NCBI RefSeq assembly: GCF_023101765.2
Contig: NC_064242.1
Coordinates: forward strand, 2,840,327-2,904,326
Length of the DNA: 64,000 nucleotides
Direction of reading: 5' to 3'
Source: Spodoptera frugiperda
Taxonomy: Eukaryota > Arthropoda > Insecta > Lepidoptera > Noctuidae
The position numbers and the translations under genes are program-made. The first letter of the stretch is position 1. The number at the start of each line of letters is the position of its first letter. Below, one piece after another: positions 34,248-44,875 of this stretch. The notes under the pieces were generated by a model, which did not search any database, was not told the DNA's origin, and saw nothing but the letters and a program-made list of their open reading frames with translations.

Positions 34248-34377
34248 TTTTTCGGTTTACTCACGTAACTGTATGACGAGGAACTCGACCAGTTTCAAGC
34301 TGTTCTACAAGCTCAAATTCATGAGCAGAATTACCCGACATATGACGCGCCGCCAGTTACGTGAGTAAGCCGAAAAA
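34248..34377. mobile_element. MITE-D copy, 130 bp
   Basis: 24-bp terminal inverted repeats with one mismatch: tttttcggtttactcacgta+actg (34248-34271) and its inverse at 34354-34377. No ORF. Confidence 0.85.
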
Positions 34378-34972
34378 ATATTTAGTGAATCGTCTGCTTG
34401 GACCAAAAATCTATGAAGGTACGGAATGTGCACAAATGCCGCTCTTATAGTTGGATGGAAACATAATAATTATTTACCCGTGAACTTCATACTACGGAGT
34501 GTCCTCTTGAGAAAAAAAAAGTTATTGACTGGAGAAAAAATGTTTCGTCGACAAAACGACTATAAAGTCTGCTATTTACAAAACAATGGTTGACCGTAAC
34601 GCTCTAGATACAAGGGATTTTCTGACAATTCCAAGTAATAGTAAATTATACATAATTGTTCTCCATTCATTCATATTTACGAACTTTTAGAGCATAAATC
34701 TACGTCTCAGTTATTACAAACACCATATTATAGCGAGGTCATGAGGCACATAGTTTATTTACTAACGGTAGGTAAAAAGCGTCTTTTTTATATTTCAAGC
34801 CACTTATCGTATACCGTGGCCACTTTGTCGATTAACTTCTAATAATATACTAAGATATAAGGACTTTGCAAATCTCTTCAGAAGTCTGTAGATTGTAATT
34901 TTGTATGACTGTCAAAGTGGCTTTGCGTGCTTTGGCCCTTATAAATAATTGTTTGTAGGCCCTTATTTTAGG

Positions 34973-35045
34973 GAGTGAAAATTATCTAATGACTTCTTCC
35001 GTCCTTGGGTGAGGCGAGATAGTTTGACTCTTACTGACGTTTGGG
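34973..35045 (-). repeat. SINE family S1 fragment (minus)
   Basis: tcttccgtccttgggtgagg, cgagatagtttgactcttac; the head half is absent. Confidence 0.6.
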
Positions 35046-36463
35046 TGGCCCGTAGCCCCATATAATTGATATGGCAGATACGGCACCAGCTACGTCCCTA
35101 GACTGTGATGATGGCACAGTAAGGTCCAGAAAGAACTCAATAGAAAAACAATACACAAATCGAACTGCAGATGTCCTTCAAAAAGGTCAAACATGTTCCT
35201 TCAAGTGATATTAGAAGCACGTACCAACAAAGAGTGTATGACACACGTCGTCACGTCCAATAAAGTAAAGTCTAATATTTTATCAATTAGCATGTGCAAA
35301 TATTTGCCAAAACTATTGAATGGTGTGATTCGTATCCTTTTATATTGGATTTATTTCTACATTTATTAGAATACTGGTTTATGATGATGTCTACTGGGCA
35401 TTCGATCTCTATTAAGATAATAATTATTTTGTCTGATCTATTACACTGTGAACTTTATTAGGAAAGCAGGGTAACCATAAATCTCCGGCACTTATAAAGC
35501 GCATTTTTTTTTAAACCCCAGCCTATTACTTTAATGAAACTCAAAAAACTACATTTAGCAAACTAGGGGAACCTTACCCTAGGTACTAAACCACTAGACT
35601 ATAACTAACCAAAGCCAACCAAAAAAATCATTTCATGAACTCATAAATATCTTTCTTTCTTTTCCACTTACTGACAGCATACCCATAAAGCCATTCCTGA
35701 TATTGGCACTTTACATCCATAATTAAAACAGATTCATAAGCTGAGCAGCAGTAACGCTCCGTCGGTGAAGCAAGACGAGCTACCGACCGCGACCTGCCTT
35801 TCATGTTTTTAACATTATTGCACTTACTAAGTAGACTACAGACTTAAAAGAATCATAAAAATAAATGCCCTTTTCTATTTTCTACATAAATAATTTTATA
35901 GAGCGACCTCTATGTACGAATTAAAAACAATTTGACATTAATGACACTGACGGATGACAAACGTCAACGGATGACAGGTCAATAAATCAAAAAATGTCAT
36001 CTCCACATCGTAAAAAAATATGGCCGAAATCCTAGAACAGATTAAAAACAATACTTCTATTGTTTTTGTCGCTGTAAATATTATGTTCTTGTAAAAAAAA
36101 TCGTAATGTCCGTTCTATTCTTTAGTAAACAAAGTACTCAACTAAATAATATCAATCAAAAACACAGTTATGTAAGGCAAGCCATAAAATAACAATAGTA
36201 ATAAAGTGAATGCATTGATCTTCGTTAGTGTAACTCCATTCATGAGCGTAACAACAAAAGACTTACATAAACATAACATAGCGGTTTATTTTGAAAGATG
36301 ATGGCACACACTATTTAATCTGTGGGCTTGTACGGGTGTTCTACTTAAACAGAGAAAAGAGAACTGTTTTGTGTACTTAAATGCTGTCATAATATTGCCG
36401 TATATAGAATAGGCTATTTTAAGTGTTTCATTAAGCTTTATTTAGCATACAATCTTATCCGGA
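35046..36463. other. Intron, nothing recognised
   Basis: AT-rich sequence without ORFs above 60 codons or repeats that I can name. Confidence 0.35.
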
Positions 36464-36596
36464 GTGGCGGACTGTCGGGGTTTACCGGGGCTCGGGCTCG
36501 AAAAGCAGGAGTAGCAACAGGGTGGTTTTTAGTCAGTAAGAGTCTGACACTCCCAAGCCTCTCAAACCCAAGGGGCTGTATAGCATAAAAAAATAT
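36464..36596 (+). repeat. SINE family S1 copy, rearranged 3' part
   Basis: Sense: gtttaccggggctcgggctc, gaaaagcaggagtagcaaca, gtcagtaagagtctgacact; the gcc-tcg block is altered and the A tail is interrupted. Confidence 0.75.
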
Positions 36597-36716
36597 ATGC
36601 TTCAATCTATACCGCCCCTTGCCAAGCTAGAGGATAATATCCAAATTCTCTTATGCACCAGTAGACGTCATACCAGCTACCATACAACGAAACATGTTAA
36701 ATTAATTAATTCATTA

Positions 36717-36912
36717 CTTACTGCCGTACTCAGAGACATTTACACTCTCGTCTGCTGGTACAAGAGACACAGTAAAAATACATTGTATCTCGATTAAATC
36801 TTTATTCCGGCACACCACGGGTTAATGATTATTTACACAATTGCTTAGTTAGGTTTTTTTCTGAAAACAATTACTAAGAACTGGATTAAGTAATCATTAA
36901 ACGTACTGAATA
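36717..36912. mobile_element. MITE-B copy with internal insertion
   Basis: The left end actgccgtactcagagacat+tta matches 26147; the right part ctaagaactggattaagtaa tcattaaacgtactgaata is the diverged mirror. About 90 bp of extra sequence lies between them. Confidence 0.65.
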
Positions 36913-37429
36913 CAGCGACAAGTCTTATAATAAAAACGTCTATAAGCTAACAATTACCAATCTTTAGGTCAAAACGTAAACAAATAACAATTTATCACCC
37001 TCTTTAGCAGTGCGAGCGGTACGAGCAAGCAATCCGGTCCTAATTGACCAGATTACGAAACTAGGTATACAGGTAGGCCAACAGGTTGTAAACAAAGTAA
37101 TAAAATACCTAACGCTTTTACCGTTCCATCTGAATTGCGATGCTGCGTAGAATCTCGGATACGATGTTTAGTACCGACTGCGGATTCAATCTCGTTTTAT
37201 ACCTTGATGTTATTTCTATTCGATGTTCGCGGATCTAGTTTATTATGTGCTTGCTTTTACCTGAGGTGATACACCTGTGATATAGGCTGGGTCTTTCCCC
37301 GTACTCCTAAGCACACATAGGTGTAGGTAGTTAAACCGTGAAGAGGTAACAAATATTAGAACAGCAATTGGAATGAGTATGAAAACACTAGTTTCGTACT
37401 CGTACGGAGCCCTTATTAAGGTATACCTA

Positions 37430-37745
37430 CTATGAAACATAGTGTAATGGTGGCTCAGAAATTTAAAACGTCCGCTTCTCATGCATCAACAAAATGCAGG
37501 TTCGAAACCTACCAACGTGACTTTTTCCGATTTACACATACTTTCTAAGATTATTTAGACACCACTGACAAAACGGTGAAGAAAACATGGTGAGGAATCC
37601 TAGGCTTACAATTTCTAATTATAAGTTTGAAATCACCAACCCGCATTGAGCAAACGTGATGATTAATGCTTAATCCTCAATTCTCCGTGCGAGAAGAGGC
37701 TTTTGGTCAGCAGTGGCCACGTCAAGCTGTTGATGTGATGATGAT
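37430..37745 (+). repeat. SINE family S5 copy
   Basis: Collinear with 18570-18850: tgcaggttcgaaacctacca, actttctaagattatttaga, caccaacccgcattgagcaa, gcgagaagaggcttttggtc, agcagtggccacgtcaagct, ending gttgatgtgatgatgat. The ggttcgaaacc word is a B-box match. Confidence 0.8.
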
Positions 37746-38361
37746 CTCTACAAATGCAACTGCCGAGTATAAGTCTCAGTATTATCAGCCAGAAATAAAG
37801 CTATTAAGAAATTAGAATACCAATATTTGATAACTTGTTATATCTATAAAATAAATAAATGATAAACGTATGTGTACCTATAGGTGCATTTACATTAAAT
37901 TGCGTCTCAATAGAATGCAAGTAGGTTATTTGAATATCTAATTTACATCGTTAGTGACACAGATGAATGGAATTCCAAACGATATGAGCAAATGTTATAA
38001 TAATAGATAATATTACATTATACTTAGAATACTGACTTTATAACTAAATTATTGTCAACCATCAAATAAAGTCATTTTTTATAGCATATTGCCTCCCTTA
38101 AAAATATGGAATGTCAATAAATTTTATTATTAAAAAAATCCAAATTATTATCATTCCATCTTTCATCAACGTTTAAAAAAAATAAGCGAAAACCAATGAT
38201 GACTTCCATTTTTGCACTCCCTAGATGGCGCTTCTATCGGATTAAGTCATGTCATGTTCAGTTTTTAAAACTTATTGTTTAAAAGCACAGTCGTGGTTTA
38301 TCCCAAATCTAATCATATTTTATTGTAACTCCTACTATATTTGAAATGTTTCTCTTTTCAG
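37746..38361. other. Intron before LZTS coiled-coil exons
   Basis: AT-rich; polypyrimidine tract and acceptor (tgtttctcttttcag) at its 3' end. Nothing else seen. Confidence 0.5.
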
Positions 38362-38469
38362 CACAAAGTCGAGTTCTGTATTGAGCGGCGCGGAGAAAGA
38401 GCCAGTGCCGGCGCCGTCGCCTGCCGACTCAGGAGTCGCTGAACTGGAGAGAGACCAACATGACTATAG
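38362..38469 (+). CDS. LZTS-like: LZTS-like protein, exon leading into coiled coil
   Basis: Acceptor tctcttttcag, donor AG|gtaagc; 108 bp, phase 2 in and 2 out. Reads TKSSSVLSGAEKEP, then a Pro/Ala stretch, then SGVAELERDQHDY. The Ser- and Pro-rich segment followed by an acidic and basic helical start fits the end of the linker and start of the coiled coil in LZTS proteins. Both the exon at 21274 and the putative short exon at 25879 have the donor phase needed to join here, so this may be the first exon common to two isoforms. Confidence 0.85.
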
Positions 38470-38589
38470 GTAAGCTGAAATTATACTACAAAGATCTAAA
38501 AAGACGCACATCTATTACGATTAGATACTATTTCAAACTTCATTCTCAGATCAGCCAAAAAAATATTAAGATATTTGGTTTCCGTATTT

Positions 38590-38815
38590 TCGGGGCACAC
38601 TTTATGCAATATCTTACTAACATTATAAATGTGAAAGTTTGTAAGTTTATGTGTTTTTGTGTATGTTTGTTACTCAATCACGTTAAAACGGCTGACTAGA
38701 TCGGGATAGAATTTGGCACAGAGGTATAATTATGGTCTGGAATAATATCATAGGATACTTTTTATCCCGTGGGAACGAACGAAACCGCTGACAGAAGCTA
38801 GTGAATAAACAAATG
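38590..38815 (+). repeat. Interspersed repeat, LINE-end-like
   Basis: Runs from caatatcttactaacattat followed by aaatgtgaaagtttgtaag through atcgggatagaatttggcac and aggatactttttatcccgtg to agctagtga. The word order is that of a common moth repeat; it has no ORF of its own, though ORF 38460-38699 reads into it from the exon. Confidence 0.5.
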
Positions 38816-39337
38816 CCTTATTAATCTATTACAACAGGCGATGAAAAGATAGTGTTACTTTTGAAGCAGAAAGTAAGCAATGTATATTTTCCATTCATAT
38901 AAAATAATAAATAAGTAGCCCATCTACATACAGTTTATAGCTCATAGGTCATACAGACAATTCTAGCGGCTATAAATATTCTGCTCTCAACTTTAGTAGG
39001 TTGGGTTACGAGGTTTCACGGCAATCGCTATAAAACTCTATAGGTTCATATAGTTTTAATAAAGGAATGTATCATACTTTCTAATGCCATTTGTTTTATG
39101 GACTAGTACCTAGTAAAATAAGACGAGGAGTTTCACTACGTTTTAAATACCTATAAACAAATACATGTAATGATGTAAAATAAATGGTATCGAAGTTGTA
39201 AACTCGATTGAAGTGTTTCCAATCAGTGAAAACTGGGTTTAGAACTAATGTGATAAGGGAAAGTAGATGGAACTGATTAATAAAAAAGAGATAATACATT
39301 TCATTGGTCTGAGATTGAGACTGTCTGCACCATGAGA
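38816..39337. other. Intron, nothing recognised
   Basis: AT-rich; no exon, ORF or repeat seen before the tRNA-like fragment. Confidence 0.3.
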
Positions 39338-39400
39338 CTGCCTCGTTGGTCGAGTGGTCGCAACTGCGACTACCATACAAGGGGGGGTATCGGGTTCAGG
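39338..39400 (+). repeat. SINE S3 tRNA-like head
   Basis: gactgcctcgttggtcgagt, ggtcgcaactgcgactacca, gtatcgggttca: an A box (tggtcgagtgg) and a B-box remnant in normal order, cut off after the B box. Useful as the reference for the inverted head at 4337. Confidence 0.7.
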
Positions 39401-39646
39401 AAATATAAGAAAAGAGATAGCAGAAACAAAAGAGACACACATTGCACTATTACATATTTGAAAACCAATAAAATGGCAACGGTACAGTTGCGATATTTCA
39501 ATTAAGAGAAACCACACAGCATTATCTATAAAACCATTACTCAGATTATCAATAGTCTTGTATGATTAATTTCTAAAGAACTTAATCATACAAATCAAAA
39601 CGTTCATCAGTCATCACACACTAAAAATAATTCCCTAACGTTACAG

Positions 39647-39866
39647 CACAACGGAACGCGTCCGAAGTCACGAGGTTCGTGTGCGAGCAGCCCGAGGTCT
39701 CATGATGCAGAGCTTCGGACGCTCCCGAGATGAGCGGGACGCGGAACTAGCGCGCGTCAGGCGGGACCGGGCGTTGCTGCGTCAAAGGTTGGAAGATACT
39801 GAGTGGAGTCTCTGTCAGAGAGCTGGGGAGATCGCGTTGTTGAAGACACAGCTTAAGGATGCTCAG
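39647..39866 (+). CDS. LZTS-like: LZTS-like protein, central coiled-coil exon
   Basis: Acceptor taacgttacag, donor CAG|gtgatt; 220 bp, phase 2 in and 0 out. Encodes an Arg/Glu-rich helix (VRSHEVRVRAARGLMMQSF, then RSRDERDAELARVRRD) and the family hallmark RLEDTEWSLCQRAGEIALL followed by KTQLKDAQ. Human LZTS2 has RLEETKWEVCQKSGEISLL followed by KQQLKESQ at the matching point, which is the strongest single piece of identity evidence for this gene. This is the first part of the Fez1 coiled-coil domain. No stop or frameshift. Confidence 0.95.
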
Positions 39867-40044
39867 GTGATTAGTTCATTACTTATACTAGACATGGTGA
39901 AAGAATATCTAATAAGTTGTACGAAACGTCCAAAATGTTAGGAAGTTAGTCAAACTTAGGTATGTTGATTCACACCATTTTCTCTATGAATACGAAGGAT
40001 TTCAACCCAAACATAAGGTCTTCGAAAGAAGTAAGAAGGATTTA

Positions 40045-40166
40045 CTGGAGCTCCGGCTCGAAGGGTAGTAGTGGGAAATTTTTAGTCAGTGAGAAGTTGA
40101 CAATCCCTGTCGCCTCGCGCAAAGCGGGAGAAGTAATTGGATTATAGTCCCTCCTCAAAAAAAAAC
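40045..40166 (+). repeat. SINE family S1 fragment beside the LINE
   Basis: Sense: gagctccggctcgaagggta, tttttagtcagtgagaagtt, gcctcgcgcaaagcgggaga, and an A run at 40157-40165 followed by cataa. It ends exactly where the LINE-derived sequence starts. Confidence 0.75.
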
Positions 40167-40181
40167 ATAAGATCTACAAAC

Positions 40182-40709
40182 ATGAAAATGTTAGTTATTT
40201 TAGCACTTTTCTTTAATAGAGTTATGGAGGACGCCGCGTTTTTGACCTCACTGTATCGTCAAAATATTAGTGGGGAAATCGAAGTAAAGGAGCAAGATTT
40301 TATTAAATCTTGTAAAATTACCCGCCGGCGTACTTTGCAAAACGGTCGTAAGTGGGTTGGCATTGAACTAGACGCTAATATACGTAAACATCTAGTTTCC
40401 ACGAAAGAAAAACTTTTCATTGATTGGGCTACCTGCCGATTCATAGACGATGTCGAAATAGTTAAATGTCACTTGTGTCAGCAGTTTGGCCACGTTCGGA
40501 AACATTGCACGGTTAAAACACCCACCTGCGGTAATTGTGCTGAGGCGCATGAATCACACGACTGCCCTCATATAAATAATAAAAATTTTATTCCAACATG
40601 CGTGGCGTGCAAACGTTTCAAAAAACCTCACGACCACCGTTGTGGTTCGCCCGAGTGTGGCACCTACAAAGCTAAACTCGAACAACTCATATTAAACACC
40701 ACCTATTAA
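40182..40709 (+). pseudogene. R1-type ORF1 (gag-like) remnant with zinc knuckles
   Basis: An open frame of about 175 codons, ending at TAA 40707-40709, 8 bp before the ORF2 ATG. The C-terminal half has three Cys/His knuckles: CHLCQQFGHVRKHC (CX2CX4HX4C), then CGNCAEAHESHDC, then CVACKRFKKPHDHRC, as in ORF1 proteins of R1 and related LINEs that bind their RNA. The upstream part of ORF1 is missing. The first residues (MKMLVILALFF) are hydrophobic and unlike gag; they may be sequence from the insertion junction. The natural reading is likely from the ATG at 40224 (MEDAAFL) or from a lost start. Confidence 0.8.
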
Positions 40710-40717
40710 ATAATAAT

Positions 40718-43161
40718 ATGGATAGGTTGACTATAGGGCAACTAAATCTACATAACGACAGGGTTGCGACGTCCGAGTTAGACAAACTAATAGTCGACTA
40801 TATCAGCTTGACATTGTACTTGTTCAAGAACAGTATCAAAATGCCCACTTAAGGCACAGGGTAGTGCAGCTGAACAGTAGGTCACGAGCTGGAATTTACG
40901 TCACGAGATCATCTAATTTCACAGTAACATCTATAACTAATTTAATGACGTCACACTGTGCCGTGGCGGAGATTGCCTCAGAAAACTTTAAACTTTACGC
41001 TGTGAGCTGTTACTTTCAATATTCTGACTCAGTTGCTCCTCACATCCATCACCTCCGTCACGTCTTGCAATCGCTTGCGGGCTCCAAAATTATAATTGGC
41101 GCCGACGTTAATGCGTCTTCATCCTTATGGTATGGCAAAGTTAGGGCTACTGACATGGAGCGGCGTTGTGCCGTTGAAGAATTCATTGCCGAAATGAATC
41201 TCTCCATACATAACACCCCTGATGCACCACCTACTTTTTGCAGTCAAATGGGCGAATCTTGTATTGACGTCACACTTTCTAGTTCGGACGTTAGCTTGGA
41301 TAGGTGGCGTGTCCTACCGGATGCGTCATGTAGTGACCATCGCCTGATCGTGTACGAATTTGTCTCGGGATTACCCCGGGGTCCAACGCTTTGCAGTAGT
41401 GGCTTTAGATATAAAACTAAGGGCGCGGACTGGAACTTCTTTAGCTTATTATTTGCATCTCAGGCCACAGACTTCACTCGCAAAGACCTTTCGGCAGAAG
41501 AAGGTGCTGAAATCATGTCGGATACTTTTACTTACTGTGCCGACATTGCGTTTGGTCGGGGATCCTTGACCAGTACGCGCAGATGTGACTGGTGGAATAA
41601 TTATCTAGTCGAACAACGTAAATGTTTTCGTAAAGCGCGCAAACAATTAAATAGACTAAAAAAACGTAAAGTTACTGGTTTTGCATTTGATGAAGCATTG
41701 ATTGCGTTTAGAGTTGCCAGGTCACGTTATAGGGCTTCAGTGGAGAAAGCTAAGGGTAACCTGTTGCGGAGAGTAGTGCAGAGGCTGGAAAGCGAGGGTC
41801 CGTGGTCGCCTCTGTACCATGAGTTCAAAGCCAATAGATCCGTCGATCTGGCGTTCGTACAGAACATAAAAGTCAACAATGTTCACACCACTGGTATTGA
41901 GGAGACAACGGAAGTTCTACTCGATGAACTCATCCCTGACGATGTATCGACAGATAGCGATTATCATCAACAGATTAGGTCGTGGGCGGCTATACCACCC
42001 AATTCACCGGAGTCTGATCTACCTTCCATCAATGAGCTCGTAACTGTTATTAAAACGTTGCCTATGAATAAATCGTCTGGTGAGGATAAAGTTTCAAATA
42101 AAATGATAATAGAAGCGTGCAAATCTGCGGCTGACGCGATCCTGTCTGTCTTTAATCGTTGTATAGCGGAGGGCGTCTTTCCTCGTATATGGCGACGTGG
42201 ATTCATTCGCATAATACCTAAGAATGGAAATAAACCACCCGATGACCCTAAGTCATACCGGCCTATTACGCTTTTACCATCATTAGGAAAACTTCTTGAG
42301 CGGCTTATCGTTCCTCGTTTGCTGCCCGGTGGACCGAAATTTCACAATAATCAATTTGGTTTTACTGTGGGTAAATCTACTGTAGACGCAGCTCTCTCTG
42401 TCCGAACCATAGTGACTTCGTCTGAGCACAAATATGTAGTAGGCATTTTTCTAGACATTTCCGGTGCCTTTGATAACGCGTGGTGGCCAATGCTACTCCT
42501 TAAACTGAAGGGTCGTGGTTGCTTTAGTAACATATACAAACTATTATACACTTATTTTCTTCATGGTTCTGTAAAACTGAAACTTGGTAATTTTTCTCGG
42601 TCGAAGTCGTTGTCAATGGGATGGCCTCAGGGCTCGGTTATTGGCCCGTATCTGTGGAATTTAGGGTTTGATGACTTGCTCGCGACCCCCCTTCCTTCTG
42701 GTTGTACGTTGACTGGATATGCGGATGATGGCCTTTTGTTAATACAATCAAATACTCGAGCCGGACTAGAGAATTTAGCTAAGGACTGCCTCAGTAGGAT
42801 CTCGCGATGGGGCGAACGTAATCGATTAACTTTTGCACCCCATAAAACCTATCAATTATTGCTTAAAGGAAATTTGAAATCATGGCCGTCTATTAAATTC
42901 AATAACGTTCCCGTCAAACGTAAGGAGTCGGTTTGCTATCTCGGTCTAGTCCTAGAAAAAAACTTTTCTTTTATTGAACATATTAAGACTATTAGTGAGA
43001 AAGCCAAAAACAATTTCTATGCGCTCACGCGAATTTCGAAGGCTACCTGGGGTCTCTCTTTTCTTACGCTCAGAACCATCTACGGAGCAACCTACCTGGG
43101 ATGCGTGTGCTACGGGGCACCAGTGTGGGCTGATAGGGCCACAATAGGCGCGGTAGCCTAG
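40718..43161 (+). pseudogene. R1-type ORF2: endonuclease and reverse transcriptase, frameshifted
   Basis: ORF2 starts at ATG 40718 (MDRLTIGQLNLHNDR, with the conserved QLNLxxxR endonuclease start), but a frameshift near 40800 moves the frame to the one that continues QLDIVLVQEQYQNAHLR and runs unbroken to 43161. APE-type endonuclease residues seen: the E of VQEQY, IIGADVNASSSLWYG and CSDHRLI. Reverse transcriptase: motif A GIFLDISGAFDNAWW, motif B SMGWPQGSVIGPYLW, catalytic YADD in GYADDGLLLI. The frame stops after WADRATIGAVA and resumes in the next entry. It nicks target DNA and copies RNA in active relatives; this copy cannot make a full protein. Confidence 0.9.
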
Positions 43162-43772
43162 CCTTGATCTTTCTGTGTAAGGCTTATAGGACGGTTAGCA
43201 CAGAGGCCCTACCTGTGCTCGCGGGACTACTTCCAGTCGATCTTGAGGTGCAGCGACGTGCTGCCATGTACTATAATGCGAGACCTAACTTTTCCGCAAA
43301 CTTTCTAGCACAACGTGATCGAAGCAAAATTGATAGATTGCTCAAGCCTTTAACGGACGTCTGGGATGAACTTCTGACTGAGTGGCAGTGTAGATGGGAA
43401 TCTTCTACCAAGGGCCGCCACCTCTATCAATTCTTTCCATCCGTGCATGAGCGTCTGGAGAGGACATGGTTGGAGGTGGATCACTGTGTTGCCCAATTTC
43501 TTACTGGCCATGGCAACTTTAAAAGCAAATTGTTCTCATTTAAACTCGTTGATTCACCATGGTGCCAATGTTCGACAGCGGAGTTGCAACATGAGCAATC
43601 CGCCCATCACATACTCTGGGAGTGTGGTCTCTGGCAATCTGAGCGTGACACTATGTTGGATAATTTAATTGTTTCATCAGGTGTAGTTTATTACACGGAC
43701 CTTGTGGAGTCTCGAGCAAATTTCCGTGCGTTTAGGCGTTTTTGCCATACCTATTATTGGAAGCAAGTATAA
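43155..43772 (+). pseudogene. R1-type ORF2 C-terminal part after frameshift
   Basis: Continues ORF2 in another frame from SLALIFLCKAYRTVSTEALP to FCHTYYWKQV and stop. KAYRTVSTEALPVLAG is a strongly conserved R1-clade phrase after the thumb region, and the Cys/His motif CQCSTAELQHEQSAHHILWE followed by C is the usual C-terminal zinc-binding element. Separate reading is due to a small indel close to 43150, not a different gene. Confidence 0.85.
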
Positions 43773-44170
43773 CAGCTCACGCATAGGACCCATTTAGTAT
43801 TAGCATTTAATATTTTAGTTTTAAGTAAAATTTCCGTGGTGCTTGGCGACTGGGCTTCTCCCAGTTGTGCAGTCTCTTTTGTGCCTTAAGGCTTAAGTCA
43901 TCCTGTCTCCTGCATTAAATTCACCGAGGGAAGTGGAAACTATCGTTTTCTTTTCTTCTCCTCTAATAACATCTTCTGATTTGTTTCGTTGCGGGATCCA
44001 AGACAGTCATTCATTTCCCTGGGACGCGCCGGACTTCAGTGTTCCGGTGTTTTCATGTTTGTATCTACTGTAGATCCTGGCTTACAGGAGTTGCAGCGAT
44101 ATGGGAGGTTGTGGCGGGCTTGTCCCAAAAAAAAAAAACATAATAATAGAGCTTTTTTCTATGTTTCCAG

Positions 44171-44875
44171 AACGAACAAACAGCAAAGGGACACGAGTAC
44201 CTCACCCTGAAGGCAGACTGCCGCCAACTGAGAGAAGTCCTCGACAAGAAAGAGAAAGAGATCATGAGGCTCCGAGCGGAGACGGACGAAAAGGAAAAAT
44301 CCATCAACCGACTGCAATCAGAAGTCGATCGCCTCACCAACGATCTCATGGAAAGCGTAACAGACCTCACCAAGACCAAGGAAACCAGCAAAAATGAAAT
44401 TGAAAGACTAAAAACCGAGCTGAAGGAGCTTAGACAAGAACTATCAGACATCTCCCTTAGCGGGTACGAAGGCATCGAGTGCGGGAGGACCATGAGAGGC
44501 ATCTACGACGTCTGCAAAACTAACGAGTACCACTGGAACTCCAGTGATAGTGCCTTAGAAGATGCTGAAGTTCAAAGACTGAATGGAGAACTGCCAGACT
44601 CGTGCAGCGAGCCCTGCGCCGCCACCGCCATCGTCGACAGACTCAAGTGCGAGCTCGAAGCTAAAGAAACCCAGTTCAACAATGAAAGGAGAAAATGGTC
44701 CGAAGAAAAGGACAAAGTACTTCGATACCAGAAACAATTACAGCTGAACTATGTCCAAATGTTTAAGAGATCTCGTACCTTAGAGGCAGAAGTGGACGGG
44801 CTGCGGTTAGAACTAGAATTATGTAACAAGAACATGAAAAACTTGAACAAACATGGCAAGACTATCGAGCTATAA
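44171..44875 (+). CDS. LZTS-like: LZTS-like protein, terminal coiled-coil exon (Fez1 domain)
   Basis: Acceptor gtttccag, phase 0 in, 705 bp to TAA at 44873-44875. Encodes 234 residues, nearly all heptad-like coiled coil: LREVLDKKEKEIMRLRAE, then NRLQSEVDRLTNDL, then IERLKTELKELRQEL, a short non-coil insert with Cys (SLSGYEGIECGRTMRGIYD and a second Cys patch SCSEPCAATAIVD), then the family signature EKDKVLRYQKQLQLNYVQMF followed by KRSRTLEAE. Human LZTS2 has EKEQVIRYQKQLQHNYIQMY at the same place. The end is HGKTIEL. In vertebrates the last helix carries a PDZ ligand (ETxI in LZTS2); KTIEL here does not obviously keep it. Together with the upstream exons this gives 425 residues in frame; vertebrate LZTS proteins are about 600-700, so an N-terminal portion is still missing. 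Confidence 0.95.
   Translation, partial: NEQTAKGHEYLTLKADCRQLREVLDKKEKEIMRLRAETDEKEKSINRLQSEVDRLTNDLMESVTDLTKTKETSKNEIERLKTELKELRQELSDISLSGYEGIECGRTMRGIYDVCKTNEYHWNSSDSALEDAEVQRLNGELPDSCSEPCAATAIVDRLKCELEAKETQFNNERRKWSEEKDKVLRYQKQLQLNYVQMFKRSRTLEAEVDGLRLELELCNKNMKNLNKHGKTIEL

Larger units (their letters stand above)
40168..44139 (+). mobile_element. R1-clade non-LTR retrotransposon, 5'-truncated and inactive
   Basis: About 4 kb in the same direction as the host gene, in the last LZTS intron. It comprises a gag-like ORF1 remnant, an endonuclease/reverse transcriptase ORF2 with at least two frameshifts, a 3' UTR (43773-44126) and a poly(A) run at 44127-44139. R1 clade is inferred from the DISGAFDNAWW motif A, the SDHRLI endonuclease end and triple CCHC knuckles in ORF1. 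The upstream SINE tail and the element's own tail are both followed by cataa, a possible target duplication. R1-clade elements are often target-specific, but this copy is at a unique intron site, so it belongs to a non-rDNA lineage or jumped off-target. Confidence 0.85.

Noticed and set aside
39245..39517. Minus-strand ORFs 39096-39380 and 39245-39517 as genes
   Set aside because: Both include the S3 tRNA-like head; their peptides come from repeat DNA.
40137..43772. A functional retrotransposon
   Set aside because: ORF2 is broken near 40800 and near 43150 and ORF1 lacks its 5' part, so this copy cannot be autonomous.
44065..44502. 145-codon minus-strand ORF
   Set aside because: Antisense shadow of the LZTS terminal exon; its Ser/Leu-rich peptide is what a Glu/Lys coiled coil gives when read backwards.
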